Assembly (NCBI GenBank): GCA_963707135.1
Contig: CAVPOY010000025.1
Location: 40,007 to 104,006 of the forward strand
Direction: 5' to 3'
Origin: JBGSTR01 sp963707135
Lineage (GTDB): Bacteria; Pseudomonadota; Gammaproteobacteria; Chromatiales; Chromatiaceae
Length of the DNA stretch: 64,000 bases
Below the pieces are notes generated by a model. The model had not been told where the DNA came from, made no database searches, and worked only from the letters and a program-made list of their open reading frames with translations. Position numbers and translations under genes: made by a program. Positions 18,407 through 29,525 of the stretch are shown here, piece after piece (position 1 is the stretch's first letter; every line of letters starts with the position of its first letter).

Positions 18407-19372
18407 TCATTTGCCACCAGCCGCGAGCGCATCCAGATACTTCTCGGCGTCCAGGGCCGCCATGCAACCGGACCCTGCCGACGTGATCGCCTGCCGGTAG
18501 ACATGATCCATGACGTCGCCCGCCGCGAACACGCCTGGAATCGACGTGGCCGTGGCGTCGCCCTCGGTGCCGCTCCGGACCTGGATGTAGCCGCCGGCCA
18601 TTTCGAGCTGGCCCTCGAAGATCCCGGTATTCGGCTGGTGGCCGATGGCGATGAAAACCCCGTGGAGATCGATCTCCCGCGTGGACCCATCCTTGGTGTC
18701 CTTGATGCGGATCCCGGTCACGCCGTTCGAGTCACCGAGCACCTCGTCGAGCGTGCTGTTCCAGGCCAGGCGCACGTTCCCGCTCTCGGCCTTTTCGAAG
18801 AGGTGCTTCTGAAGGATCTTCTCGGCCCGCAGGGCGTCGCGCCGGTGCACCAGCGTCACCTCGGAGGCGATATTGGAGAGATAAAGCGCCTCCTCGACCG
18901 CGGTGTTCCCGCCGCCGATCACGGCTACCTTCTGGCCGCGGTAGAAAAAGCCGTCGCAGGTCGCACAGGCCGAGACGCCCCGGCCACGGAACTCCTGCTC
19001 TGAGGGCAGGCCGAGGTACCGTGCGCTGGCGCCGGTGGCGATGATCAGCGCGTCGCAGGTGTAGGTTGCCGAGTCGCCCGTCAGCCTGAACGGCCGGCTC
19101 GTCAGATCGGCCTCATTGACGTGGTCGAAGATGATCTCGGTCTCAAAGCGTTCCGCATGACGGCGCATCCGGTCCATCAGATCCGGCCCCTGCACGCCGT
19201 CCGGGTCGCCGGCCCAGTTGTCCACGTCGGTCGTTGTCATCAGCTGTCCGCCCTGCTCGAGGCCAGTGACCAGCACGGGGCTCAAATTGGCGCGAGCGGC
19301 GTAAACGGCGGCCGTGTAGCCGGCGGGCCCGGATCCCAGGATCAGTAGCCGACAATGCTTGACTTCACTCAT
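18407..19372 (-). CDS. trxB: Thioredoxin reductase
   Basis: A 321-residue FAD enzyme that uses NADPH to reduce thioredoxin. The FAD motif GSGPAGYTA begins at residue 13, the redox pair is CATC at Cys136 and Cys139, and the NADPH motif GGGNTAVEEAL begins near residue 153. The C-terminal FAD motif GVFAAGDVMDHVYRQAITSAGSGCMAA is complete. It heads the leftward cluster, 123 bases before the FemAB-like gene. In E. coli trxB also lies near aat. Confidence 0.96.
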   Translation of the reverse strand: MSEVKHCRLLILGSGPAGYTAAVYAARANLSPVLVTGLEQGGQLMTTTDVDNWAGDPDGVQGPDLMDRMRRHAERFETEIIFDHVNEADLTSRPFRLTGDSATYTCDALIIATGASARYLGLPSEQEFRGRGVSACATCDGFFYRGQKVAVIGGGNTAVEEALYLSNIASEVTLVHRRDALRAEKILQKHLFEKAESGNVRLAWNSTLDEVLGDSNGVTGIRIKDTKDGSTREIDLHGVFIAIGHQPNTGIFEGQLEMAGGYIQVRSGTEGDATATSIPGVFAAGDVMDHVYRQAITSAGSGCMAALDAEKYLDALAAGGK

Positions 19373-19769
19373 TCAGACGATCTCCAGACTAGACGGGCCC
19401 CGGCGGCATCCGAAGCCGACTGGGGCGCGGATCCTCGAGCGTCCGCGATTGCGACGCGCGCGAAACGGTTCAAAGACGGCAATGTAAGGTTTGGTTCGTG
19501 ATGCGGCAAGCGCGCCCGTCGAGCGCCTCGATGGGTCGCGAAGCGGTGTGCTCAGCACCGGCAATAATCCCGCCAGCGTATCCAGGGCCAACCGTGCCTA
19601 GGCGGAGACGACGGCGACCAGTTGCAGCCTGTAATCATCCGCGCAGTGAGTCATCGGCGGCCTCCGCCCGGATCCCCGAAGTGGGGTCGCGTGCTCGATT
19701 CCCTGTTGACACTTCAGTATCTGCGTACTATACATAACAACAAGTTGTCGGCATAACCGCTAGCTATAG
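19373..19769. other. 397-base divergent gap between trxB and the NlpC/P60 gene
   Basis: No gene could be supported here. The right end carries a very good sigma-70 promoter for the rightward gene (listed separately). The trxB promoter must lie in the left part but no clear boxes were found. Confidence 0.5.
19706..19734 (+). promoter_or_regulatory. Near-consensus sigma-70 promoter of the NlpC/P60 gene
   Basis: TTGACA at 19706-19711 and TATACA at 19729-19734 are separated by exactly 17 bases. Transcription would begin near 19741, about 30 bases before the ATG at 19770. Confidence 0.8.
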
Positions 19770-20246
19770 ATGAAGTCACTGGTCGAACGAGATCTGGTTG
19801 CGGCACTCCTTCTCGCGGCCTTGCTCGCGATCCCGGGTTGCGCGGGCACTGGACGGGACCTTGCGGGCCTGAGCCCGCAGCGCACCGACGCGGTGCTGGC
19901 CGCGTTGTCTCAGGTTGGGACGCCCTATGTGTTCGGCGGCAATGAACCGGGACGCGGGTTGGATTGCAGCGGGCTGATGCAGTACGCCCATCAGGTCGCC
20001 GGTGTTCCGATCCCTCGCATGTCCACCGATCAACGGCGTTCGGCTAGGCCCGTGGACAGGAACCACCCGCGGCCCGGCGACCTCGTGTTCTTCCAGATCA
20101 GGCCGGGCGTACATCATGTGGGGTTGATGGTCGACTCGGAGCGGTTCGCCCACGCGTCCACATCAAAGAGCCGCGTGCAGTTGGCGACGCTCAAGACGCC
20201 CTACTGGCAGGCACGCTACCTCGGAGCAGGCACTTATCTCGAGTAG
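19770..20246 (+). CDS. NlpC/P60-family lipoprotein (cell-wall hydrolase)
   Basis: 158 residues. A short signal peptide ends in a lipobox-like AIPGC, placing the lipidated cysteine at residue 24; Pro at -2 is unusual. The rest is a compact NlpC/P60 papain-like domain with catalytic Cys66 in LDCSGLM, His116 in HHVGLM and a third polar residue near His128 in AHAST. It resembles the E. coli Spr/MepS and YafL group of D,L-endopeptidases that cut peptidoglycan cross-links. It is most likely anchored in the outer membrane facing the periplasm. It has its own promoter. Confidence 0.9.
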   Translation: MKSLVERDLVAALLLAALLAIPGCAGTGRDLAGLSPQRTDAVLAALSQVGTPYVFGGNEPGRGLDCSGLMQYAHQVAGVPIPRMSTDQRRSARPVDRNHPRPGDLVFFQIRPGVHHVGLMVDSERFAHASTSKSRVQLATLKTPYWQARYLGAGTYLE

Positions 20247-20384
20247 CCGGATCGACCGATTCGCAGGCTTAGGCGGGATGACCGGCTCGCCTTTTCGCAG
20301 TCCCTGTAGCAGAATGCGCGGCAGCCTGGGGTTTGCCCTGAGGCTGGCAAGAACACTGAGTAGAACCCATAGGAGCCGACAAAC

Positions 20385-20747
20385 ATGTCCGAGAAGCCTG
20401 TAAACAAGAGCCGTCGCGACGCCGTAATGATGATGCTAGGCGGTGCCGCGGCAATCCCGGTAATCAACCTGGTTGGAATCGGGAACGCTCGCGCGGAGGC
20501 GCCGGCGAATGCGGTGGCGGCGGATGACCCGACCGCGGTCGCTCTGAAATACCATGCGGATGCCACCCAGGCCGATCGCGCGGCGGCCGCGCGGCCCGGC
20601 AAGCCCGCCGAAGAGCAACACTGCGCCAATTGTCAGTTCCTGCTCGCCGACCAAGGCGAGGGCGATTGGAAGGGCTGCAGCCTGTTCCCGGGAAAGCTGG
20701 TCGCCGTGAACGGCTGGTGCGCCTCCTGGACACTTAAGGCGGGCTGA
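20385..20747 (+). CDS. High-potential iron-sulfur protein (HiPIP)
   Basis: A 120-residue Tat-exported electron carrier. The signal has the twin-arginine motif SRRDAVMMM (residues 9-17) and a cleavage site after ARA at about residue 37. The mature protein has the four cluster ligands Cys80 and Cys83 (CANC), Cys98 (GCSL) and Cys112 (WCASW), plus the aromatic residues of the cluster cavity. HiPIPs carry electrons in the periplasm, to the photosynthetic reaction centre in purple bacteria or to oxidases in chemotrophic sulfur oxidisers. The gene appears monocistronic and is followed by a clear terminator. Confidence 0.95.
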   Translation: MSEKPVNKSRRDAVMMMLGGAAAIPVINLVGIGNARAEAPANAVAADDPTAVALKYHADATQADRAAAARPGKPAEEQHCANCQFLLADQGEGDWKGCSLFPGKLVAVNGWCASWTLKAG

Positions 20748-20780
20748 CGCTCTCGAGCCGATGCTCCCTATCCTTGGAGC

Positions 20781-20809
20781 AGCGGGGCCTTTCGGCCCCG
20801 CTTCTTGTT
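20781..20809 (+). terminator. Rho-independent terminator of the HiPIP gene
   Basis: AGCGGGGCC (20781-20789), loop TTTC, GGCCCCGCT (20794-20802), then TCTTGTT. It lies 34 bases after the stop codon. Confidence 0.8.
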
Positions 20810-20973
20810 ACGGACCCGGTGCCATCCCGACAGCCGCGCACGGGAGAGATCAGCGATCTCCAGATTGGTCCCAGTTTTGGGGAGACCTGTCATCGGCTTG
20901 CGCGATGTCATGGTAAGCATACGGCTGGCGGCACAAAATTACACATGAGTCGTCGTTGTAAGGTAGTACGACC

Positions 20974-21831
20974 ATGGCCACCGCACAGCATCTGATCGAC
21001 GAGGCCCTTGATTCCTCCCGCCACCCCGAACGAGCGAACGCAACCAGCGCACAGACCCCTTCCCGTGCCCGTCTCATCCTCCTTCGGGGAATCATCTGGG
21101 GGCTGATAGGGCTTATCTACGCCCCGGTATTCACCGGGATATCCGAGCTGCTGAATCAGCTGGGGAGCGGACCGGGCGGATATGTCGCGGCGGCCGCACT
21201 CGCCGGTGCAATCGGCGCCGCCCTATACGGCTCGAAGGAGGTCGCGCTGGTCGGCGCGGGGGTGGGCGTTCTGGTCGCGCTCGGCTTGCTGTTGGCCGTC
21301 GATGCGCCGGTAGCCCTTCACCTGGTCGTGTCGAGTGCCGCCGCGGTGGCGGCGCTCGTTGCGATGATCGCGCACTTTCCGGCCCACTGCGCCCGCCACC
21401 TCCCGGGTAAGGTGCTGACCGGGTTTGCCACGGGCGCGGTCTGCGGCGGCGTGCTGGCGCTGGTCGAGCCCCTGCACCCGCGGCCCTTCGAGATATTCCC
21501 TGTGCTGGCCTTCCTGGTCAGCGTCAACGGCGTGCTCTATGTCGCCAGTGTCAGAACGTGCGTGGCCTGGACGCGTCGGCTGCGCTTCGAGTCCCGCCCC
21601 TGTCATCTGATCGAGACGCTGGTCATAGCGGCCCTGGCCGGCTTCACCGCCGCGAGCGTCTGGATGCTGGCCGGCTCGCTGGTGGGATGGGATGCTGGTA
21701 ATCTGCTCACCGAGGCGGTCGAAGCCCTTTACCAGCAGATTCCAACCGCCATGCTGGGCGGCCTATTCGGCGGCGCCGTTGCCGGCGTTCTGCTGGAGAC
21801 CCTGCGCTTCTCCTGGGTCCACGACGTCTGA
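20974..21831 (+). CDS. Polytopic membrane protein of unknown function
   Basis: 285 residues. A polar N-terminus of about 35 residues precedes seven or eight predicted membrane helices with many Gly and Ala (IIWGLIGLIYAPVFTGISELL, YVAAAALAGAIGAALYGS and others), ending WVHDV. No family motif was recognised. Glycine-rich helices near the end (MLGGLFGGAVAGVLLE) resemble small-solute channels or stress-induced membrane proteins, but this is weak. It lies 116 bases upstream of rlmE on the same strand and could share its transcript. Confidence 0.65.
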   Translation: MATAQHLIDEALDSSRHPERANATSAQTPSRARLILLRGIIWGLIGLIYAPVFTGISELLNQLGSGPGGYVAAAALAGAIGAALYGSKEVALVGAGVGVLVALGLLLAVDAPVALHLVVSSAAAVAALVAMIAHFPAHCARHLPGKVLTGFATGAVCGGVLALVEPLHPRPFEIFPVLAFLVSVNGVLYVASVRTCVAWTRRLRFESRPCHLIETLVIAALAGFTAASVWMLAGSLVGWDAGNLLTEAVEALYQQIPTAMLGGLFGGAVAGVLLETLRFSWVHDV

Positions 21832-21947
21832 CGAGCCCGCGGTTCTCAAGTTGCGGCCAGACCCGGAGACGCTCTGGACTCGCGTGGAGTCTGGATGTGC
21901 CGGCCGAGTCCCATTTCCGGTCCCAATGCCGCCGCGAGCACCCGATA

Positions 21948-22568
21948 ATGGCCCAAAGCAAGTCCAGCCGGCGGTGGCTCGACCGCAACGCCAGCGATCT
22001 CTACGTCAAGCGCGCAAGGCAGGAGGGATACCGGTCCCGGGCTGCCTACAAGCTGCTGGAGATCCAGGAGAAGGACCACATTCTCAAACGCGGGATGCGG
22101 GTGGTCGATCTGGGCGCCGCACCGGGCGGCTGGGCCCAGGTTGCCTCGGCCATCGTCGGACCGTCCGGCCGGGTCCTGGCCCTCGACGTGCTGGCGATGG
22201 AGCCTCTGGAAGGCGTGACCTTCATACAGGGTGATTTCCGCGACGAGGCGGTGCTGGTCCGGCTGCGGGAGTCGCTCGGCGCCGAGCCCTTGGACCTGGT
22301 GCTGTCGGATATGGCGCCGAACGCGACCGGTACGATGGCCGTGGACCAGCCTCGGGCGATGTTGATGGCGGAACTGGCACTGGAGTTCGCCCGCGAGACC
22401 CTGAAACCGGGCGGCACGCTGGTGGTCAAAGCGTTCCAAGGTGAGGGTTTCGACTCCCTGCTGAGTGGGCTGCGGGCATCTTACGCCCGGGTGGCAAGCC
22501 GCAAGCCAAGGTCATCCAGGGCCGAGAGTCGGGAGCTGTACCTGGTGTCGAAAGGCTTTTATCCCTAA
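21948..22568 (+). CDS. rlmE: 23S rRNA (uridine-2'-O) methyltransferase
   Basis: A 206-residue enzyme (RlmE/FtsJ/RrmJ) that methylates U2552 of 23S rRNA in the 50S subunit. The ATG at 21948 gives the typical start MAQSKSSRRWL. The SAM motif VVDLGAAPGGWAQVA is near residue 50 and the K-D-K-E tetrad fits Lys in AAYKLLE, Asp in LVLSDMAPNATG, Lys in VVKAFQGEG and Glu in SRAESRELY. It precedes ftsH, the same heat-shock pair as in E. coli. Confidence 0.96.
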   Translation: MAQSKSSRRWLDRNASDLYVKRARQEGYRSRAAYKLLEIQEKDHILKRGMRVVDLGAAPGGWAQVASAIVGPSGRVLALDVLAMEPLEGVTFIQGDFRDEAVLVRLRESLGAEPLDLVLSDMAPNATGTMAVDQPRAMLMAELALEFARETLKPGGTLVVKAFQGEGFDSLLSGLRASYARVASRKPRSSRAESRELYLVSKGFYP

Positions 22569-22600
22569 GCGGTTGATGCTAGTTTGCGGGCATACAATCA

Positions 22601-22620
22601 GTTGCCGGGGTTCCGGCAAC
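22601..22620 (+). other. Perfect stem-loop between rlmE and ftsH
   Basis: GTTGCCGG (22601-22608), loop GGTT, CCGGCAAC (22613-22620), 23 bases before the ftsH start. It has no T-run, so it is not a standard terminator. It may stabilise the ftsH end of a processed mRNA or act as a leader element. Confidence 0.5.
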
Positions 22621-22643
22621 GTCAATAATCGAGGCAAGATGCC

Positions 22644-24575
<1,932 letters not shown>

Positions 24576-24578
24576 TGC

Positions 24579-24599
24579 CCGGGAGGACTCCGCTCCCGG
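24579..24599 (+). terminator. Weak hairpin after ftsH
   Basis: CCGGGAG (24579-24585) pairs with CTCCCGG (24593-24599) four bases after the ftsH stop. No T-run follows, so read-through into folP is likely. Confidence 0.35.
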
Positions 24600-24685
24600 C
24601 CTGAAGCGGACGACAGCGTCCGCAGGGCGTCACCGGACGATGGCGACTACGAGGCGATCCAGCTCGCGCCGGGACGGGTCCGCTG

Positions 24686-25540
24686 ATGGCTGAGCTGCGC
24701 TGCGGCCGTCACATCCTGGACCTTTCGCGGCCGCGGGTGATGGGCATCCTCAATGTCACACCCGACTCTTTCTCCGACGGTGGTGCGTATCAGGCGCTCT
24801 CGGACGCGCTCGCGCGGGCCCGCGCGATGGTCGAGGAGGGCGCCGATATCGTCGACGTGGGCGGCGAGTCGACCCGGCCCGGCGCCTCGGCGGTCAGTGC
24901 CGACGACGAGGTGCGGCGGATCCTTCCGGTCATCGAGGCGCTGGCGCCCAACCTGCCCGTGCCCGTGTCGATCGATACCTCCAAGCCGGCGGTGATGCGA
25001 GCGGCCGTTGGTGCGGGCGCCACGCTGATCAATGACGTGCGCGCTTTGCGCGAGCCCGACGCGCTGGGCACGGCCGCCGCGCTGGATGTCCCGGTCTGTC
25101 TGATGCACATGCAGGGCGAGCCGAGGTCGATGCAGGCCGCGCCACGCTATGGTGACGTGGTCGCCGATGTCCGCGGGTTCCTGTCGGACCGTATCGATGC
25201 CTGCGTCGGCGCGGGGATCGGGCGCGATCGGCTGATCGTTGATCCCGGATTCGGCTTTGGCAAGTCGCTGGGGCACAATTTGGAGCTGCTCCGGCGGCTA
25301 GACGAGATCGCGAGCCTGGGCGTGCCCGTGCTCGTGGGAATCTCGCGCAAGTCGATGCTCGGCCTGCTGACCGGCCGGGACGTATCCGGGCGGCTCGCGG
25401 CCGGCCTGGCCGCGGCCCTGCTTGCCGCCGGGCTGGGCGCCGCGATACTGCGGGTGCACGATGTCGCCGCGACCGTCGACGCGCTCAGAGTCCTGGAGGC
25501 CGTTCGTAACGGTGCGCCGCCCGATGCGGCCCCGGAGTGA
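24686..25540 (+). CDS. folP: Dihydropteroate synthase
   Basis: A 284-residue TIM-barrel enzyme that joins p-aminobenzoate to hydroxymethyl-dihydropterin diphosphate in folate synthesis; the sulfonamide target. Motifs: MGILNVTPDSFSDGG near residue 20, GADIVDVGGESTRPGA near 52, INDVRAL, and the pterin-site DPGFGFGKSLGHNLELL near 190. The C-terminal ILRVHDVAATVDALRV is typical. It lies in the conserved ftsH-folP-glmM order, 110 bases after ftsH. Confidence 0.96.
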   Translation: MAELRCGRHILDLSRPRVMGILNVTPDSFSDGGAYQALSDALARARAMVEEGADIVDVGGESTRPGASAVSADDEVRRILPVIEALAPNLPVPVSIDTSKPAVMRAAVGAGATLINDVRALREPDALGTAAALDVPVCLMHMQGEPRSMQAAPRYGDVVADVRGFLSDRIDACVGAGIGRDRLIVDPGFGFGKSLGHNLELLRRLDEIASLGVPVLVGISRKSMLGLLTGRDVSGRLAAGLAAALLAAGLGAAILRVHDVAATVDALRVLEAVRNGAPPDAAPE

Positions 25541-25676
25541 CCGGGACTCGATGCGCCTCCTGGGCCTCGACGGTCCGAGAGGCTCATCGACGGCACCCGT
25601 CGTCCGGCGATCGTTGCCGACTCCGGCGTTTTTCTTGATTTCAGGGTGATACCCGGTGGGAGGGGAGGGACAGGGG

Positions 25677-27014
25677 ATGCGCAAATTTTTCGGCACCGAC
25701 GGAATCCGCGGACGCGTCGGCGAGGCGAATATCAGCCCGGACTTCGTGCTCAAGCTCGGCTGGGCCGCGGGACGCGTGCTCGGCGAAGGAAACGACAGCA
25801 AGGTATTGATCGGTAAGGATACGCGCATCTCCGGCTACATGTTCGAATCGGCCTTGGAGGCGGGCCTGCTGGCCGCGGGCGTTAGCATCCGGTTGCTCGG
25901 GCCGATGACGACCCCCGGCGTCGCCTACCTGACGCGGACGTTCAGGGCCGCGGCTGGCATCGTCATCACCGCGTCGCACAACCCGTTCGAGGACAACGGG
26001 ATCAAGTTCTTCTCGGCCGACGGCGATAAGCTCGCCGACGACGTGGAGCTCGCGATCGAGGCCGAGCTCGAGAAGCCGTTGCGCACCGTCGGGGCCGGTT
26101 CCCTGGGAAAGGCCAAGCGGGTCGACGACGCGAATGGGCGCTACATCGAGTTCTGCAAGAGCACCATCCCGGCATCGGTGAATTTCCGCGGGATCAAGCT
26201 GGTGGTCGACTGCGCGAACGGCGCAACCTACAACACCGCTCCCTATGTGTTCGAGGAACTGGGCGCCGAGGTGGTGCGCGTCGGAACCGAGCCCGACGGG
26301 CTCAACATCAACAGGGACGTGGGCTCGACGAATCCGGCGGCCCTGGCGAGGGTGGTGGTCGACACCGGCGCGGACCTGGGGGTGGCGTTCGACGGCGATG
26401 GGGACCGGGTTCTGATGGTCGACTCGGGCGGGCAGCTTATCGACGGCGACCGCCTGCTCTACATCATCGCCAAGGCCCGGCTCGACGAGGGGGCGATGCG
26501 CGGGGCCGTCGTCGGGACACTGATGAGCAACCTTGGGCTCGAACATGCACTCCAGCGGCTCGGCGTTGGTTTCGAGCGCACCCAGGTCGGTGACCGCTAC
26601 ATCATGGAGCGGTTGAAAGACGCGGACTGGATTCTCGGCGGGGAGCCCTCGGGGCACATCATCTGCCGCGACCGCACGACGACCGGGGACGGCATTGTCT
26701 CCGCGCTTCAGGTCCTGGCCGCCGTCAAGCGGCTCGGCAGCCGTTTCGAGGACCTGTGTGGCGAGGTGAGGCACTATCCCCAGGTATTGATCAATGTTCC
26801 ACTCGACACCGGGCGAGAGGTTGTGACCCTGCCCGGTGTACGGGATGCCGTAGAGCGCGCCGAGCGCGAGCTCCATGGACGCGGTCGGGTGCTTCTGCGT
26901 CCGTCCGGAACCGAGCCGCTGGTCCGGGTCATGGTCGAGGGGGTCGACGAGGGCCAGGTGCGAGCGCTAGCCGAGCGCCTAGCCGTCAGCGTACGCGAGC
27001 AGTTCGGCGGCTGA
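25677..27014 (+). CDS. glmM: Phosphoglucosamine mutase
   Basis: A 445-residue enzyme that converts glucosamine-6-P to glucosamine-1-P for UDP-GlcNAc synthesis. The ATG at 25677 gives the family start MRKFFGTDGIRG and follows AGGGGAGGGA; an in-frame GTG seven codons earlier is rejected. The phosphoserine is Ser100 in ITASHNPFEDNG. The metal loop DGDGDR and the sugar-specificity GGEPSGHII are present, and the phosphate-binding end RPSGTEPLVRVMVEG is intact. Confidence 0.96.
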   Translation: MRKFFGTDGIRGRVGEANISPDFVLKLGWAAGRVLGEGNDSKVLIGKDTRISGYMFESALEAGLLAAGVSIRLLGPMTTPGVAYLTRTFRAAAGIVITASHNPFEDNGIKFFSADGDKLADDVELAIEAELEKPLRTVGAGSLGKAKRVDDANGRYIEFCKSTIPASVNFRGIKLVVDCANGATYNTAPYVFEELGAEVVRVGTEPDGLNINRDVGSTNPAALARVVVDTGADLGVAFDGDGDRVLMVDSGGQLIDGDRLLYIIAKARLDEGAMRGAVVGTLMSNLGLEHALQRLGVGFERTQVGDRYIMERLKDADWILGGEPSGHIICRDRTTTGDGIVSALQVLAAVKRLGSRFEDLCGEVRHYPQVLINVPLDTGREVVTLPGVRDAVERAERELHGRGRVLLRPSGTEPLVRVMVEGVDEGQVRALAERLAVSVREQFGG

Positions 27015-27220
27015 CAGGGCCGCCCGGCGGGGCGGGCGCCGCGACGCCTTGAGCGCGCCGGCCGAATCCCTGAGAATGGCGGCCCCTGGTGCGCGTCGGG
27101 AGCAGCCGGCCAGGACCGGCCGCGCCGACCGCGATCGCGCCGATTGGGGCCCGCGACCGGGGCTGTCTGCCGGTGCTTCCGCCCCATCGTCCCCGTTCCG
27201 CTTCGTGAAAGGAGCGTCTC

Positions 27221-28606
27221 ATGGCGGTCACGACATCTGTCCACGGAATGTGGTCTACCCGGCTCGCGTTCATCCTGGCGGCATCCGGGTCGGCCGTCGG
27301 TCTGGGGAATATCTGGCGTTTTCCCTACACGGCCGGAGAGTATGGCGGCGGGGCCTTCGTACTGATCTACCTGCTGTGCGTGGCCGCGATCGGGGTCCCC
27401 ATCATGATGGCAGAGGTCATGCTGGGGCGCCGCGGCCGGCAGAGCCCCATCAACACCATGCGGACCCTGGCGCAGGCGGAGGGAAGACATCCGGCCTGGT
27501 CGCTTCTGGGCTGGATGGGCATCGTCTCCGGGTTTCTGATTCTGTCCTTTTACAGCGTCATCGCCGGCTGGACGCTCGCCTACGTGGTCCGTGCGGCCGG
27601 CGGGGCGTTCAGCGGAATCGACGCGACCGCGGCGGGTGCTCTGTTCGACGGGCTGGTGGGCGACGCGGAGCGTCTCCTGGCCTGGCACACCATCTTTATG
27701 GTAGGCGTCGTGCTCGTGGTCGCGCGTGGTGTCGCGAGCGGTCTCGAGCAGGCGGTGCGCTGGATGATGCCGGCCATGCTGCTGCTGCTCCTGGTCATGG
27801 TGGGCTACGCCGCCAAGTCCGGGGATCTCGCGGCCGCGGCCCGCTATCTGTTCGCGCCGGACTTCGCCGAGCTCAAGGACAAGGCCGCGGAGGCCATTCT
27901 GAGCGCGATGGGGCAGGCCTTCTTTAGCCTTAGCCTTGGGATGGGGGCGATCATGATCTACGGCTCCTACCTCAAGAACGACTCCTCGATCGCCCAGAAC
28001 ACGGTCATCATCGCCGCCATGGACACCTCGGTCGCGCTGCTGGCAGGGCTTGCCATTTTCCCGATTGTGTTTGCCCATGGCCTGGAGGCCGGTAGCGGCC
28101 CGGGGCTGATCTTCCAGACGCTGCCGATCGCCTTCGGTGAAATGCCGGGCGGCGCCTTTTTCGGTACCCTGTTCTTTATACTTCTCGTGTTCGCGGCCTG
28201 GACCTCGGCGATCTCGCTGCTCGAGCCCATAGTGGCCTGGCTGGTCGAGAACCGCGGGTTCAGCCGGGTGCGGGCGTCCGTGCTCAGCGGCGCAACCGTC
28301 TGGCTGCTCGGAATCCTGTGCCTGCTGTCGCTGAACGAGCTCTCGGAGGTAAAGATCTTCGGCAAGGGCTTCCTGGATCTCTTCGACTACCTGACCGCGA
28401 ACATCCTGCTACCCCTCGGCGGCATCCTGATCGCCGTCTTCGCCGGCTGGGCCCTCTCTCGGGCCTCATCGGTCGATGAGCTGCAGATGGGACAGGGCTG
28501 GCTGTACGGTCTCTGGCGGTTGCTTATCCGCTATGTGGCCCCGTTGGCCGTATTGCTGGTGTTGTTGAACGCGCTGGGCCTTTTGCAGCGCATCGGATTG
28601 GCCTAG
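27221..28606 (+). CDS. Sodium-dependent transporter, NSS/SNF family
   Basis: A 461-residue inner-membrane symporter with 11-12 helices. The sodium- and substrate-site helix 1 signature SAVGLGNIWRFPYTAGEYGGGAF begins near residue 25, followed by GVPIMMAEVMLGRRG. The closing basic-free tail lacks the eukaryotic extensions. Members (LeuT, MhsT, TnaT) take up amino acids with Na+; the particular substrate cannot be read. The 206-base gap upstream holds no gene. The next gene, ratA, starts four bases after the stop. Confidence 0.92.
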   Translation: MAVTTSVHGMWSTRLAFILAASGSAVGLGNIWRFPYTAGEYGGGAFVLIYLLCVAAIGVPIMMAEVMLGRRGRQSPINTMRTLAQAEGRHPAWSLLGWMGIVSGFLILSFYSVIAGWTLAYVVRAAGGAFSGIDATAAGALFDGLVGDAERLLAWHTIFMVGVVLVVARGVASGLEQAVRWMMPAMLLLLLVMVGYAAKSGDLAAAARYLFAPDFAELKDKAAEAILSAMGQAFFSLSLGMGAIMIYGSYLKNDSSIAQNTVIIAAMDTSVALLAGLAIFPIVFAHGLEAGSGPGLIFQTLPIAFGEMPGGAFFGTLFFILLVFAAWTSAISLLEPIVAWLVENRGFSRVRASVLSGATVWLLGILCLLSLNELSEVKIFGKGFLDLFDYLTANILLPLGGILIAVFAGWALSRASSVDELQMGQGWLYGLWRLLIRYVAPLAVLLVLLNALGLLQRIGLA

Positions 28607-28609
28607 ATC

Positions 28610-29044
28610 GTGGCCTCGGTCAAGAAGAGCGCGCTGGTCCCGTATCCGGCCGCGTGCATGTTCGATCTGGTCTACGACGTCGGCTCCTATCCGAGGTTTC
28701 TCCCCTGGTGTCATGCGGCGGTTGTGATCTCTGAATCGGAGGGCCAGATCTGTGCCCGAATCGAGGTCTCGCGGCTGGGCATTCACCAGACCTTCAGCAC
28801 CTGCAACCGCTTCGAGCGCGACCGGAAGATGAATATCGATCTGTTGGACGGCCCGTTCAAGAAGCTCACCGGCGGCTGGACCTTCGTCCCGTTACGCGAA
28901 GACGCCTGCAAGGTGGAGTTGGAGCTGGATTTCGAGTTCTCCGGGCGGTTGATCGACAAGGCGTTCGGGGCGGTATTCAGCCATATCGCCAACACGCTGG
29001 TGGACGCCTTCTGCAAGCGTGCCGACGAGGTCTTCGGTGTCTGA
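28610..29044 (+). CDS. ratA: RatA-family START/SRPBCC protein (Coq10-like)
   Basis: 144 residues beginning with GTG. It is a SRPBCC domain of the polyketide-cyclase/Coq10 group: VPYPAACMFDLVYDVGSYPRFLPWC near the start, then WTFVPL, and ELDFEFSGRLIDKAFGAVFSHIANTLVDAFCKRADEV. E. coli RatA has been described as a toxin blocking 70S formation; the family is also linked to ubiquinone binding, so the true role is open. It overlaps ratB by eight bases, the usual ratA-ratB pairing. Confidence 0.9.
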   Translation: MASVKKSALVPYPAACMFDLVYDVGSYPRFLPWCHAAVVISESEGQICARIEVSRLGIHQTFSTCNRFERDRKMNIDLLDGPFKKLTGGWTFVPLREDACKVELELDFEFSGRLIDKAFGAVFSHIANTLVDAFCKRADEVFGV

Positions 29045-29351
29045 GTACATCAGGATCTCGGTGGCCTACGCGGGCGTCCATGAGCAGGCGCTGGTGCCGC
29101 TCGAGGCCCGCGCGGGGATCTCGGTCCGGGAGGCCATCGACCAGTCCGGGGTATTGACGCGATTTCCGGAGATCGACCTCGAGGTCTACCGCGTCGGCAT
29201 CTACGGGCGGCTCGCGACCCTGGACCAGAAACTGGACGAGGGTGACCGCGTGGAGATCTACCGACCGCTGATCGCCGACCCGAAAGAGGCGCGCCGGCGG
29301 CGCGCGGAGGAGGGGAAGCAGATGCGCAAGGGCGCGCGGGACGCCGGCTGA
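29037..29351 (+). CDS. RnfH/RatB-family ubiquitin-like protein
   Basis: A 104-residue protein of the RnfH family. The start is the GTG at 29037, giving MSEYIRISVAYAG and overlapping the ratA stop. The body IDLEVYRVGIYGRLATLDQKLDEGDRVEIYRPLIADPKEARRRRA is diagnostic. It has a beta-grasp fold. Function is unclear: it is paired with ratA here, and with rnf electron-transport genes in other genomes. Confidence 0.9.
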   Translation: MSEYIRISVAYAGVHEQALVPLEARAGISVREAIDQSGVLTRFPEIDLEVYRVGIYGRLATLDQKLDEGDRVEIYRPLIADPKEARRRRAEEGKQMRKGARDAG

Positions 29352-29525
29352 CGCCCGCGCGCCATCAGAGGTTGAGAAAAAATCGTCGTGAGCGGCCGCG
29401 AGCGCCCGAGCGCAAAGCACAAGAAGCAGCGCCATAAGCGACGAGACATATCACGCCAATTGCGGAGGAGTGAACGCGCACGCGACGCGTCGCTCGGGGT
29501 GCGCGGTTGGTTTGTTCACAACCGC

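Noticed and set aside
29388..29525. Small basic protein between ratB and bamE (GTG at 29388)
   Set aside because: Its frame continues antisense through the end of bamE and shows no family match; the Lys/Arg-rich start could be chance.
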